Below, piece after piece: positions 1-8,804 of a DNA stretch of 64,000 nucleotides; the stretch's first letter is position 1, and each line of letters opens with the position of its first letter. A program made the translations under genes and the position numbers. Below the pieces are notes generated by a model. It saw nothing but the letters and a program-made list of their open reading frames with translations. It had not been told where the DNA came from and ran no database searches. The stretch is from Verrucomicrobia bacterium LW23 (GTDB lineage Bacteria; Verrucomicrobiota; Verrucomicrobiia; Methylacidiphilales; UBA1321). The stretch is from assembly GCA_003054695.1 (NCBI GenBank), contig QAZA01000025.1:248001-312000 (forward strand). The letters run 5' to 3'.

Positions 1-200
1 GTGCGGATTGTTGCATAGAGCAACAGATACACGTAAAGTTCACTCTGTTGGCATTAGTCTGCCATAAAAAGGTGCAAGATTGAAGAGGTAGGTCGTTCTA
101 TGCTTAAAGTAAGGCAGCACAAAATTGATCAGGCTGGCTTTGTTTGAATAGCGCTGTGGTTCTGCGAGGCTCGTAAAAACGGTAAAAAGTTCCGCCGAAA

Positions 201-237
201 CTGTTGCACCTGTCCTGTTGCAGGACAGGTGCAACAG
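201..237. repeat. Perfect 17-bp inverted repeat (hairpin) in the left intergenic region
   Basis: Arms at 201-217 and 221-237 are perfectly complementary around a 3-nt loop. The stem is long and mixed in sequence, not a plain GC stem followed by a T-run, so it looks more like a REP or miniature-element palindrome than a classic terminator. The remainder of 1-431 is AT-richer than the genes that follow. I see no convincing gene, tRNA or promoter there; the only open frame on the minus strand (40-255) has no recognisable content. Confidence 0.6.
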
Positions 238-431
238 GTATAACTGCCGGGGCAAAGGGATTCCGATCCTATTTACGTGTTTATATGTTATTTTGTGGTT
301 TTGTGTAAAAGGAAGGGTTGATGCTTTAGGTTCAAACGTTTAGCAAAAGCATGAACGTTTGTATAAGCACGACTTTCAACTTTTTTTACTATGCATGTAA
401 TCTGGCACATCCGTTGCTTTGGATTTCGGCC

Positions 432-1427
432 ATGATCACGCCTCAATCCCTGCACCACACACAAAGACAGGCATTGTCTGCTCTGGCAAAAGGCGCGCGC
501 CGCGCGTTCTGTTTGCTGGCCGCAGCCGCAATGTTCACCTCCGCCGCGATCGCCGGCCCCGAAGTAGCCCCCGATCCCAAAGCGGTGAAGACGGAATCCA
601 AGCCGGCCGGCAGCCGATTCAGCGGCCTGCTTAACGTCGACATCTCCGACCAGTACATCACTCCTCGCGGTCTCAACATCGAGAACGAAGGCGTGGTGAT
701 CCAGCCGATGCTGATTCTGTTCCTCAATGCGTACAAAAGCTCGGATCCCAACGCGTTCATCAACGACGTGACCCTGTTTATGGGTAACTGGAACAGCGTG
801 CACACCCACGCGGCCGGCCCCACCCCCGGCAACTGGAACGAGACCGACCCGTTCTGGGGCATCTCCACCACGTTTGCCAAGGACTTCCGCTTCGACATCA
901 CCGGCACGATGTTCATCTCCGGCGTCAACGCGTTCGATACGTCCTCCAACCTCAGCCTCAAGCTGAGCTACATGGACAAGTTCCTGCCCGAAGGCTGGTC
1001 GCTGAATCCCTCCATCGAGTGCTTCATCGAGTTGACCGAAAAGGCGACGATCGTCCTGAACGAGGCCACCTCCGACCAGGGCTTCTACTTCGCTTTCGCG
1101 ATCGAGCCCACCTACAAGTTCAAGGATATCCCCCTCATCATCTCGCTGCCCACCTTCTTTAATGTGTGCGACGACAGCTTCTACCAGAAGCTTGATGGCT
1201 CCGGCGGCGGCGCTGGTGTGGCCCTTGTCTCCACGGCCTTCCAGGTGCGCGTTCCGCTTACCTGCATCCCCGAGAACTACGGCAAGTGGTCCATCTACGC
1301 CAAGTATCAGTACTACCACCTGTTTAATCAGGGCGTGCTGGACGGCAACTTCATGTTCGGCGGCAACTCCGGCGAGTACCATGAAGACATGGGCCAGGTT
1401 CGCGGCGGTGTCACCCTCGCGTTCTAA
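432..1427 (+). CDS. Outer-membrane beta-barrel protein of unknown substrate
   Basis: A 331-residue secreted protein. The open frame extends upstream to 351, but I chose the ATG at 432 because it gives a normal signal peptide: a basic stretch (KGARRAF) followed by a hydrophobic core (CLLAAAAMFTSAAIAG) ending near residue 40. The mature part alternates short polar and aromatic strands and ends in the barrel-type C-terminus GGVTLAF with a terminal Phe, the usual outer-membrane assembly signal. It lies 93 bases upstream of biuH in the same direction and may be co-transcribed with the urea/biuret block, so a porin role for small nitrogen compounds is plausible but only inferred from position. No family name is recognised with confidence. 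Confidence 0.65.
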   Translation: MITPQSLHHTQRQALSALAKGARRAFCLLAAAAMFTSAAIAGPEVAPDPKAVKTESKPAGSRFSGLLNVDISDQYITPRGLNIENEGVVIQPMLILFLNAYKSSDPNAFINDVTLFMGNWNSVHTHAAGPTPGNWNETDPFWGISTTFAKDFRFDITGTMFISGVNAFDTSSNLSLKLSYMDKFLPEGWSLNPSIECFIELTEKATIVLNEATSDQGFYFAFAIEPTYKFKDIPLIISLPTFFNVCDDSFYQKLDGSGGGAGVALVSTAFQVRVPLTCIPENYGKWSIYAKYQYYHLFNQGVLDGNFMFGGNSGEYHEDMGQVRGGVTLAF

Positions 1428-1519
1428 CATTAGCCGCGCGGACTAACTAACTTAATGGTGCGGTAACCACTGCCGCCCTTTCCTACACAACGTCAGCCTG
1501 CATTCACACATTCGAGATT

Positions 1520-2200
1520 ATGAGCTACATCGAAGCGGATCCCTACAAATGGCCGTACAATGGAGACCTTCGTCCAGACAACACCACGCTCATTATCATC
1601 GACATGCAGACCGACTTTTGCGGAAAGGGCGGTTACGTGGATAAGATGGGCTACGATCTCTCGCTGACCCGCGCGCCGATCGAGCCCCTTAAGTTACTGC
1701 TCAAGACCTTCCGCGAGAAGGGTTTCCATGTTATCCATACCCGCGAGGGGCACCGTCCCGACCTGTCCGACCTGCCCGCCAACAAGCGTTGGCGAAGCCA
1801 GCAGCTGGGCGCAGGCATCGGCGATCCGGGCCCCTGCGGCCGCATTCTGACCCGCGGTGAAGCGGGCTGGGATATTATCGAAGAACTCTATCCCATTGAG
1901 GGCGAAGCGATTATCGACAAGCCCGGAAAGGGGAGCTTTTACGCGACAGACCTGGATATGTTGCTGCGCCGCAAAGGCATCCAGAACATCATCCTGACCG
2001 GCATTACCACCGACGTGTGCGTGCACACGACGATGCGTGAAGCCAACGACCGCGGCTACGAGTGCCTGTTGCTCTCGGACTGCACCGGCGCTACCGACTA
2101 CGGCAACCACCTGGCCGCACTCAAAATGATCAAGATGCAGGGCGGCGTCTTCGGCGCCGTTTCCACGTCGGCCGAAGTTATCAAGACGCTGACCGCGTAG
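1520..2200 (+). CDS. biuH: Isochorismatase-family cysteine hydrolase, probable biuret amidohydrolase
   Basis: A 226-residue protein of the isochorismatase-like cysteine hydrolase fold. The catalytic triad is visible: Asp28 in IIIDMQTDF, Lys134 in [10 protein letters not shown] and Cys167 in [13 protein letters not shown]. From memory, sequence and length agree very closely with Rhizobium BiuH, whose triad is Asp36/Lys142/Cys175, a constant offset of eight. BiuH converts biuret to allophanate plus ammonia in the cytoplasm. It stands directly ahead of a cupin, a HupE-type permease and the urease genes, which suggests that its product or a related urea derivative is nitrogen food. No allophanate hydrolase is in the window. 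Substrate assignment is by family similarity and needs an assay. Confidence 0.85.
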   Translation: MSYIEADPYKWPYNGDLRPDNTTLIIIDMQTDFCGKGGYVDKMGYDLSLTRAPIEPLKLLLKTFREKGFHVIHTREGHRPDLSDLPANKRWRSQQLGAGIGDPGPCGRILTRGEAGWDIIEELYPIEGEAIIDKPGKGSFYATDLDMLLRRKGIQNIILTGITTDVCVHTTMREANDRGYECLLLSDCTGATDYGNHLAALKMIKMQGGVFGAVSTSAEVIKTLTA

Positions 2201-2287
2201 CCCTGGCCATTGCTGCCAGGCCACAGGTTACAGTAAAGTGCCGCAGAACAGGACGGGCAGGACAACCCGCCTGTACCGCAACAGGAC

Positions 2288-2313
2288 GGCAGGCCGCCAC
2301 GTGGCCGCCTGCC
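2288..2313. repeat. GC-rich near-palindrome between biuH and the cupin gene
   Basis: Arms at 2288-2294 and 2307-2313 (GGCAGGC/GCCTGCC) pair around a central CCACGTGG palindrome. It sits in the 242-base gap after biuH. There is no T-run, so it may be a folded spacer, an attenuator or an operator; I cannot decide which. Nothing else is seen in the gap. Confidence 0.4.
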
Positions 2314-2442
2314 CGCCCGCCATCTCAGCCTCACCCGCGACGGCGCCCACAGCGCCGTCAGCCACAGGGGTCTAGCGCCTCGCGCTGGTTGTGCCGCAAG
2401 TGCTTCCCAAGGGCACCAAATTCACGTAAGGTGCCTGCACTC

Positions 2443-2865
2443 ATGGAGCTGCCGAACGACGTACACCCCCCTCACGCCCCACAGGCACCGCAAGCATACA
2501 ACCCCGTAGTGCTGCGGAATCTCTTTTCCATCGCCGACTGGCAGCACGAGATTCCCTGGCAACCCTTTCGGGACGGCGTCTACTTTCACCGCCTTTACGG
2601 AGACGGCGTCACCGGCCCCACCGCGGTTCTCATCCGCTACGACAGCGAATCGCGCGTGCCCCTGCACCGGCACAACGGGTACGAGCATATTATCGTGCTT
2701 ACCGGCGCCCAGAGTGACCAGAACGGAACCGCCACGGCCGGCACTCTCGTCATCAACCAGCCCGGTACGGAGCACGCGATCCAGAGCAACTCCGGCTGCA
2801 TCGTGCTGGTCATTTACGAGAAGCCCGTGACCTTCCTGTTTGAGGGGGACCACTCCCGCTTTTAA
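2443..2865 (+). CDS. Small cupin-domain protein (ChrR-like)
   Basis: A 140-residue single-domain cupin. The open frame extends far upstream, but homologous-looking sequence begins near this ATG; a GTG four codons earlier (2431) is the main alternative. The metal-binding cupin motif is visible: the first half is PLHRHNGYEHIIVLTG, with His-X-His and a downstream Glu, and the second half is NQPGTEHAIQSNSG with its His. ChrR-type cupins bind metals such as Zn or act as small-molecule enzymes or sensors. It sits between biuH and the nickel permease, so a role in metal handling or in processing a urea-type compound is possible. That is an inference from context. Confidence 0.75.
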   Translation: MELPNDVHPPHAPQAPQAYNPVVLRNLFSIADWQHEIPWQPFRDGVYFHRLYGDGVTGPTAVLIRYDSESRVPLHRHNGYEHIIVLTGAQSDQNGTATAGTLVINQPGTEHAIQSNSGCIVLVIYEKPVTFLFEGDHSRF

Positions 2866-2940
2866 TTGCACGGCAGTGCCGGGCGGGAGGTTCCGGCGGC
2901 CAACATGGTACGTAACCTGCTACTGCAAAGCCACCCGCTT

Positions 2941-3594
2941 ATGATGAACGCATCCGCTCCTGCGCTCCTTCGCGCGCTTGCCCTGATAGCCTTGCTCCTT
3001 CTCTCCCTTCTCTCCGCGCCGTTTGCCGCCCAGGCGCACCCCGGCCACGATCACCCGCTGGATGAACCCGTGGATGAGTTTGCAGCTGCGAACTTTGCGC
3101 ATGGCGTTACCCATCCCTTCACGGGTATGGATCACCTCGTCGCGGCGCTCGCGGCCGGATGCCTTGCCTTTTCCCTCTCCCTGGCCGGACGCACTGCCGC
3201 GGGCCTTATCGCCGCAGGCACCTTCCTTGCCGCCCTCTCGCTCGGCTACTTCCTGGGCCGTGCCGGCGTCGCGATGCCGCTGCGGGAGGCGGGCCTCGCA
3301 CTTTCCGTTGTCGCTCTCGGCGCTATGCTCCTCTACCAGCATCCGGCGGATCCCCGAGTCGCCCTGGGTCTGATGGCCGGCGTCGCCTTCTGGCACGGCA
3401 ACGCGCACGGGGTGGAAGGACCGGGCCTGGTGTTTGGCGCCGGGCTGCTGGCCGGCACCGCGCTGGTCGTCGCCCTTGGCGCCGGTGCGGGGTGGATGAT
3501 CACACGCTGGACGGCTCCGGTTGCCATCCGCTTTGCCGGGGCAACGGTTGCCGTGGCCGGCCTCGTCCTCTGTGGCGCACTTATCCTGGGCTGA
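2941..3594 (+). CDS. hupE: HupE/UreJ-family nickel permease
   Basis: A 217-residue integral membrane protein. An N-terminal signal-like hydrophobic stretch is followed by the HupE hallmark: AHPGHDH after cleavage, then FAHGVTHPFTGMDHLVAAL with conserved His and Asp, then about five further hydrophobic segments. HupE/UreJ proteins import nickel for hydrogenases or urease. Placement three bases ahead of ureA supports nickel supply to urease. ATG 2941 is used because it opens directly into the signal peptide; ATG 2905 or 2944 is possible. A second conserved block, AFWHGNAHGVEG, also contributes His ligands. Confidence 0.88.
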   Translation: MMNASAPALLRALALIALLLLSLLSAPFAAQAHPGHDHPLDEPVDEFAAANFAHGVTHPFTGMDHLVAALAAGCLAFSLSLAGRTAAGLIAAGTFLAALSLGYFLGRAGVAMPLREAGLALSVVALGAMLLYQHPADPRVALGLMAGVAFWHGNAHGVEGPGLVFGAGLLAGTALVVALGAGAGWMITRWTAPVAIRFAGATVAVAGLVLCGALILG

Positions 3595-3597
3595 CGC

Positions 3598-3900
3598 ATG
3601 CATCTTTCCCCTCGCGAACAGGAAAAGCTTCTCGTTGTTGTTGCTGCCGATCTCGCACGCCGCCGCCGCGCACGCGGGCTGAAGCTTAACCACCCGGAAA
3701 CGATTGCGCTCATCACCGCCGAAATATTCGAAGGCGCGCGCGACGGACGCACCGTCGCCGACCTGATGAGCTACGGCACCACGATCCTAACCCGCGACGA
3801 TGTGATGGAAGGCGTGCCCGAGATGATCCATGACATCCAGATAGAAGCCACTTTTCCCGACGGCACGAAGCTGGTAACCGTGCATAACCCCGTGCGCTAG
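3598..3900 (+). CDS. ureA: Urease gamma subunit
   Basis: A 100-residue UreA, the normal size. It begins with the family pattern [20 protein letters not shown] and contains [21 protein letters not shown], which is diagnostic of urease gamma. It is a structural subunit of the cytoplasmic nickel enzyme that splits urea into ammonia and carbamate, forming the (UreABC)3 apoenzyme. The start lies three bases after the hupE stop, so the two are very probably one operon. No anomaly was seen. Confidence 0.97.
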   Translation: MHLSPREQEKLLVVVAADLARRRRARGLKLNHPETIALITAEIFEGARDGRTVADLMSYGTTILTRDDVMEGVPEMIHDIQIEATFPDGTKLVTVHNPVR

Positions 3901-3927
3901 CAAACCTTACATTGCCCTTCCGCCATC

Positions 3928-4248
3928 ATGATCCCCGGAGAAATCATCGTTGCCGACGCGCCGGACGTGGAGCTGAACCCCGGCCACACCACCATCAAAA
4001 TCGCCGTCGCCAACACAGGCGACCGCCCCGTGCAGGTGGGCAGCCATTTCCACTTTTACGAATCGAACGCCGAGCTGAAGTTTGACCGCGAAGCCGCACT
4101 GGGTTTCCGCCTCTGCATCCCCGCCGGCACCGCGGTGCGCTTTGAGCCCGGCGACACCCGCGAGGTGACACTCGTCACCATGGGCGGCCGGCGCGAAGTG
4201 TACGGCTTTAACAACCTCGTCAACGGCCCTTTGCCCCCCTTGCGCTGA
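3928..4248 (+). CDS. ureB: Urease beta subunit
   Basis: A 106-residue UreB, standard length for the three-subunit bacterial type. Family patterns visible are [19 protein letters not shown] near the N-terminus, [20 protein letters not shown] in the middle and [14 protein letters not shown] at the C-terminus. It is a structural subunit of the urease apoenzyme. Its TGA stop overlaps the ureC ATG by one base (TGATG), so translation of ureB and ureC is likely coupled. Confidence 0.97.
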   Translation: MIPGEIIVADAPDVELNPGHTTIKIAVANTGDRPVQVGSHFHFYESNAELKFDREAALGFRLCIPAGTAVRFEPGDTREVTLVTMGGRREVYGFNNLVNGPLPPLR

Positions 4249-5966
4249 TGAAAATGAATCGCCGGCAGTATGCCCAGATGTTCGGCCCCACCACAGGCGA
4301 CAAAGTGCGCCTGGCAGACAGTAATCTACTCATCGAAATTGAGCGCGATCTCATCGCCGAGCAGGGCGGCTACGGCAACGAGGCCAAGTTTGGCGGTGGA
4401 AAAGTCATCCGCGACGGTATGGCGCAGTCCCCCAAAGCGCTGGATTCCGAGTGCCTCGATCTGGTCATTACCAACGCCACCATCATCGATGCGGTGCAGG
4501 GCGTCATCAAGGCGGATATCGGTATCAAGTACGGGCGCATCGTGGGCATCGGCAACGCCGGCAATCCGCTGCTGGAGGATAATGTACTGATGTGCATAGG
4601 CGCGGCAACCGAAGTCATCGCGGCGGAAGGCTGCATCGTCACCGCAGGCGGCATCGATACGCACATCCACTTCATCTGCCCGCAACAGATCGACCACGCG
4701 CTGGCAAGCGGCATAACCACCATGTTTGGCGGCGGCACCGGCCCGGCGCACGGAACGTACGCAACTACCGTAACGCCAGGCAAATGGAACATCCAGCGCA
4801 TGCTGGAGGCCGCCGACGAGTACCCGATGAACGTCGGCTTTATGGGCAAAGGCAATTGCTCCAGCCCGGAGCCGCTGCGCGAACAGATCCACGCGGGCGC
4901 CATCGGCCTGAAGCTGCACGAAGACTGGGGCACCACCCCGGCCGCCATCGACACATGCCTGGGCGTGGCCGACGAACTGGACGTACAGGTGGCCATCCAC
5001 ACCGACACACTGAACGAGGCCGGCTTTGTGGAGACGACCATCGCGGCGTTCAAGGGACGCACCATCCACACGTTCCACTCCGAAGGCGCGGGTGGCGGCC
5101 ATGCGCCTGATATTATGCGGGTGTGCGGCGAGCCCAATGTGCTACCGTCGTCGACAAATCCTACCCGGCCGTTCACTATCAACACGATTGATGAACATTT
5201 GGATATGCTGATGGTATGTCATCATCTGGACTCCCGCATCCCGGAAGACGTGGCGTTTGCCGAATCCCGCATTCGTCCGGAAACCATTGCGGCGGAGGAT
5301 CTTCTGCACGATCTCGGCGCGATTTCCATCATGTCCAGCGATAGCCAGGCCATGGGCCGCATTGGCGAAGTTATCACGCGCACCTGGCAAACCGCGCACA
5401 AAATGAAGGAGCAGTTTGGCCCGCTTACTGATCCGTCCCACCCTGCAGCCGACAACTTCCGGGCCCTGCGCTACATCGCCAAGTACACCATTAATCCCGC
5501 TATCGCGCAGGGCATTTCGCACGAAGTGGGCTCTATCGAAGTCGGCAAGCTTGCGGACCTTGTGGTGTGGAAACCCGCCTTTTTTGGCGTAAAGCCCGAG
5601 GTGGTGCTAAAGGGCGGCATGATTGCCATGGCTAACATGGGAGATCCTAATGCGAGCATCCCGACGCCGCAGCCGATGTTTTACCGGCCCCAGTTTGCCG
5701 CCCACGGCCGGGCCAAGTTCAAAACCAGTCTCACGTTTGTAAGTGAGGCCTCACTGACGCATGGCGTGCATGATATCGGGTTGCAGAAGATGCTCGGCAT
5801 TGTGAAAAAATGTCGCACTATCGGCAAGAAGGATCTTCTCTGGAACAGCTACATGCCCAAAATTGAGATCGACCCGGACACCTATATCGTCAAGGCCGAT
5901 GGCCGCGAGCTGCGGTGCGAGCCGGTCTCCAAACTCCCCATGACCCAGCGCTTTTTCCTCTTTTAG
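4248..5966 (+). CDS. ureC: Urease alpha (catalytic) subunit
   Basis: A 572-residue UreC, close to the usual 567. All nickel-site residues are present with a constant +5 offset from Klebsiella numbering: His139 and His141 (IDTHIHF), carbamylated Lys222 (GLKLHEDWG), His251 (AIHTDTLNE), His277 (HTFHSEG), Asp365 (MSSDSQAMG), and the mobile-flap pair Cys324-His325 (MVCHHLDSR). The enzyme should therefore be active once loaded with nickel by UreDEFG. The start ATG overlaps the ureB stop; a second ATG two codons on is equally possible. The C-terminus [11 protein letters not shown] is typical of the family. Confidence 0.98.
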   Translation: MKMNRRQYAQMFGPTTGDKVRLADSNLLIEIERDLIAEQGGYGNEAKFGGGKVIRDGMAQSPKALDSECLDLVITNATIIDAVQGVIKADIGIKYGRIVGIGNAGNPLLEDNVLMCIGAATEVIAAEGCIVTAGGIDTHIHFICPQQIDHALASGITTMFGGGTGPAHGTYATTVTPGKWNIQRMLEAADEYPMNVGFMGKGNCSSPEPLREQIHAGAIGLKLHEDWGTTPAAIDTCLGVADELDVQVAIHTDTLNEAGFVETTIAAFKGRTIHTFHSEGAGGGHAPDIMRVCGEPNVLPSSTNPTRPFTINTIDEHLDMLMVCHHLDSRIPEDVAFAESRIRPETIAAEDLLHDLGAISIMSSDSQAMGRIGEVITRTWQTAHKMKEQFGPLTDPSHPAADNFRALRYIAKYTINPAIAQGISHEVGSIEVGKLADLVVWKPAFFGVKPEVVLKGGMIAMANMGDPNASIPTPQPMFYRPQFAAHGRAKFKTSLTFVSEASLTHGVHDIGLQKMLGIVKKCRTIGKKDLLWNSYMPKIEIDPDTYIVKADGRELRCEPVSKLPMTQRFFLF

Positions 5967-5972
5967 TCGGCA

Positions 5973-6404
5973 ATGCATATTATCACCCGCATGGTCGCCG
6001 AACACTCGCAACGTCCACTATCCCAACAAGTTACACTGGAGGCCGAGCGGACGTTGTTTCTCAAACGCAGATGGCGCGGTACTGCGGCGGACGGTACCGA
6101 ATTTGGCTTTGACCTCGAAACACGCCTGCGCCACGGCGGCGTCTTTTTCCGAAGCGAGGCGGCGGACTATGTCATCCACCAGAAGCCGGAGCTCGTGTTT
6201 CAGATCTCCCTGCACGACAAGGACTTCAGCGCGCTTGTCGGCTGGAAGGTCGGCAACCTCCATTTCCCCGTTGAGATCGCCGACGGCTATCTCCGCACAC
6301 TGCCGGACTCCGCACTGGCGCAACTGTTTGATCGCGAGGGCTGGAAGTACGAGGAAGCAACCGTCGTCTTTAACCCGCTGCGCGCCGTAGCGCATTCGCA
6401 TTAA
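5973..6404 (+). CDS. ureE: Urease accessory nickel metallochaperone
   Basis: A 143-residue UreE that delivers nickel to the UreDFG-apoenzyme complex. The typical two-domain order is visible: an N-terminal peptide-binding part with LEAERTLFLKRRWRGTAADG, then a ferredoxin-like metal part with VGWKVGNLHFPVEIADG and the C-terminal NPLRAVAHSH. The histidine tail is only two residues (HSH), unlike the long poly-His tail of Klebsiella UreE, so nickel storage capacity should be small. It starts six bases after the ureC stop, which supports one operon. Confidence 0.93.
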   Translation: MHIITRMVAEHSQRPLSQQVTLEAERTLFLKRRWRGTAADGTEFGFDLETRLRHGGVFFRSEAADYVIHQKPELVFQISLHDKDFSALVGWKVGNLHFPVEIADGYLRTLPDSALAQLFDREGWKYEEATVVFNPLRAVAHSH

Positions 6405-6445
6405 CTTGCTGCCTGGCAAGAACTTACCAATTGGGTGCTTACGGC

Positions 6446-7186
6446 ATGGCCGATCCGCTTCATGACTCCGCTGTCTCCCTGGCCTGGCTTCTGCAGGTCA
6501 ACGACTCGCAGTTTCCCTCCGGCGCCTACGCGCACTCCATGGGGCTGGAGGAGCTGACGCAGCGCGGGCTGATTCGCCATGCCGAAGGCCTGGAAGCTTT
6601 TCTCCATCAACAAGTTATCCCTTCGCTGCTGGCGTTCGAGCTGCCCTTCCTGGCTCGCGCCCACGACGCTGCGCGTCGGGAAGATCTGCGGGCACTACAC
6701 GCGTTGGATGACGAGCTGGAAGCCTGGAAGATCGCGGCGGAGCTACGCCAGGCAAGCCGCCAGCTCGGGTCCAGGCGCCTTGCGTTAGTCCATAAGCTGG
6801 AGCATGTTACGCCGGGGGAGGAGTCTTCGCGCACGTCCGGTCCGCCGTCGCCGCCTCCACCGTTCCCGACGCGCTATGCCGCTGCCGGCGCGCCATGCCA
6901 TCACCTCATCATTTGTGCGCTGGAGCTTCGCCGGCTACCGGCCGTCGCTGCGGCCACCGCCTTTGCGCATCAAACACTTAGCGGCTACTGCATTGCTGCG
7001 ATGAAACTGATCCGCATGGGCCAGGAGCGTTGCCAGCTGATGATCCGCCGCGCTATGGTGGAGGTTGCCCCGCGCATCGCAGCGGTAGCGGAAGATTCGC
7101 CCGCACGCATCGGGTGGTTCAACCCGCTCCTGGAGATCGCCTCCATGCGCCATGCCCGCGCGCACGAGCGGCTCTTTATTTCCTGA
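6446..7186 (+). CDS. ureF: Urease accessory protein UreF
   Basis: A 246-residue UreF, the adaptor that connects UreD and the GTPase UreG during metallocentre assembly. Diagnostic segments are [20 protein letters not shown] near the N-terminus and the C-terminal pattern [23 protein letters not shown] 6446 was preferred over a TTG at 6431. A Pro-rich stretch near residues 130-145 ([12 protein letters not shown]) is an unusual linker between the two helical halves; otherwise length and order match the family. Confidence 0.93.
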   Translation: MADPLHDSAVSLAWLLQVNDSQFPSGAYAHSMGLEELTQRGLIRHAEGLEAFLHQQVIPSLLAFELPFLARAHDAARREDLRALHALDDELEAWKIAAELRQASRQLGSRRLALVHKLEHVTPGEESSRTSGPPSPPPPFPTRYAAAGAPCHHLIICALELRRLPAVAAATAFAHQTLSGYCIAAMKLIRMGQERCQLMIRRAMVEVAPRIAAVAEDSPARIGWFNPLLEIASMRHARAHERLFIS

Positions 7187-7205
7187 AATATTGACCATTT
7201 ATACC

Positions 7206-7865
7206 ATGAATTCCTTCAACTCTTCCTTCGAAAGCGGAGCTCCTGCAGCCGCCCGCCTGGGCAAAGCGCCCCTGCGCATCGGCGTCGGCGGCCCTGTCGG
7301 CTCCGGCAAAACCATGTGCGTTCTGCGCTTGTGCCAGTGGCTTAAGGACGAGTACTCGCTTGCCGTTATCACCAACGATATCTACACCCGCGAGGACGCC
7401 GAATTCCTTCTGCGTCAACAAGTTCTGCCCGCGGATCGCGTCATCGGCGTAGAGACCGGCGGCTGTCCGCACACGGCCATTCGCGACGATACCAGTATGA
7501 ATATGGCCGCCGTCCTGGAGCTGGAGCGCCGCCATCCTGACCTTCAGCTTATCCTTATTGAGAGCGGCGGCGACAACCTCTCCGCCACATTCTCGCCGGA
7601 GCTTGTCGACGCCTATATCTATGTCATCGACGTGGCCGAAGGAGACAAGATCCCTCGCAAAGGCGGTCCTGCCATCCGCACCAGCGATTTGCTGCTAATC
7701 AACAAAACCGAGCTTGCGCCGCACGTGGGTGCCGACCTGGACGTGATGGCGCGCGACTCCCGCCTGATGCGCGGCGAGCGCCCCTTTCTTTTTGCTGACC
7801 TGAAGAGCGAAAAGGGGCGCGACGACCTGATTGGCTGGCTAAAGCGCGAATATCTTTTTGTCTAA
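7206..7865 (+). CDS. ureG: Urease accessory GTPase UreG
   Basis: A 219-residue SIMIBI-class GTPase that energises nickel insertion. Visible motifs are the P-loop GGPVGSGKT (residues 28-36), the metal-binding Cys-Pro-His at 87-89 in [13 protein letters not shown], and the following [16 protein letters not shown]. The frame is open upstream into the ureF end, but ATG 7206 gives the normal N-terminus; the extra upstream residues do not look like UreG. The gene lies 19 bases after ureF. Confidence 0.97.
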   Translation: MNSFNSSFESGAPAAARLGKAPLRIGVGGPVGSGKTMCVLRLCQWLKDEYSLAVITNDIYTREDAEFLLRQQVLPADRVIGVETGGCPHTAIRDDTSMNMAAVLELERRHPDLQLILIESGGDNLSATFSPELVDAYIYVIDVAEGDKIPRKGGPAIRTSDLLLINKTELAPHVGADLDVMARDSRLMRGERPFLFADLKSEKGRDDLIGWLKREYLFV

Positions 7866-7907
7866 AAGACGAAAAGCGGTGTGCACCGGAGCTTCCGCCC
7901 CCACTGA

Positions 7908-8774
7908 GTGAAAGGCCATTTCCACATCACCTGCACGCGCAAGGCTAATGGCAGCAGCTACTTGCGTCGCCAATCCTTTGCCGCGCCGTTGCACCTCAGC
8001 AAGCCGCACGAGGATGCCGGCGCGCTTGTGGTAAACATGGTAAGCCCCACGGCCGGCGTGTTTGACGACGACGAAATTGATATCCGCGCGCGTGTGGAGG
8101 CTGGCGCACGCCTGGTGCTCACCACGCCCAGCTCCAGCCGTATTTACCGCTCGCGCAATGGTGGCTATGGTGCTGTGCGGCAAGCCTTTACGGTGGAGGC
8201 CGGTGGTTTTCTGGAGTTCTACCCGGAGCCTTTTATTCCGCACGCCGGCGCGCGTTATCGGCAGACCAATACCATTGCGGTGGCTTCCGACGCCACGTTG
8301 CTCTACTTTGAGTGGCTGACACCCGGCCGAACGGCTTCCGGCGAGGTGTTTGAATACGCTGAGCTTCAATGGGATACAGATATAGCTGTGGGGGAGAAGC
8401 TGCTGCTGCGCGAACGCCATAAGCTTACGCCCCACGACACCAGCCTGGCCTCGCTTCGACTGGCATGGCCGCAGGCGCACTATCTCTCGTGTTGCGTGGT
8501 GTGCCCGCAGATTTCGGGCGCGACAATGCCGTTTCCGCTGGCGGAGATTGAAGCGCTGGGAGAAGGTGGCGAGAGTGGCGGGCAGGGAGTGCCCGACGGC
8601 GCCAGGCCCGGCAGCCGCGTCTACATCGGGTGCGGCCCGCTGGCGCTCCCCGGCAGCTGGAGCATTAAGGCGCTGTGCGCGGATTCCCTTGCGGCGCGCG
8701 CCACGATGGGTTCGCTGCGCGGCATCCTTTACGCTGCCATGGGCGGGGCGCCGCCCTTTCTGGGGCGGTTCTGA
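7908..8774 (+). CDS. ureD: Urease accessory protein UreD (UreH)
   Basis: A 288-residue UreD, the scaffold that recruits UreF and UreG to the apoenzyme. The start is a GTG at 7908, placed directly after an in-frame TGA, so no longer protein is possible. Family patterns seen are LRRQSFAAPLHLSKPHED, NMVSPTAGVFDDDEIDI, LTTPSSSRIYRS and the acidic/aromatic YFEWLTPGRTASGE. It closes the urease cluster, in the order A-B-C-E-F-G-D with D last. The gene end is only 30 bases from the convergent transglutaminase gene and no obvious terminator separates them. Confidence 0.94.
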   Translation: MKGHFHITCTRKANGSSYLRRQSFAAPLHLSKPHEDAGALVVNMVSPTAGVFDDDEIDIRARVEAGARLVLTTPSSSRIYRSRNGGYGAVRQAFTVEAGGFLEFYPEPFIPHAGARYRQTNTIAVASDATLLYFEWLTPGRTASGEVFEYAELQWDTDIAVGEKLLLRERHKLTPHDTSLASLRLAWPQAHYLSCCVVCPQISGATMPFPLAEIEALGEGGESGGQGVPDGARPGSRVYIGCGPLALPGSWSIKALCADSLAARATMGSLRGILYAAMGGAPPFLGRF

Positions 8775-8804
8775 TGTTGGCGCGCGAGCACTCGACACCC
8801 CGCG

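Noticed and set aside
288-1430. Long minus-strand open frame opposite the outer-membrane protein
   Set aside because: It mirrors the coding strand of a GC-rich gene; its product is rich in Val/Gly/His/Asp without family motifs, while the plus frame has a signal peptide and barrel end.
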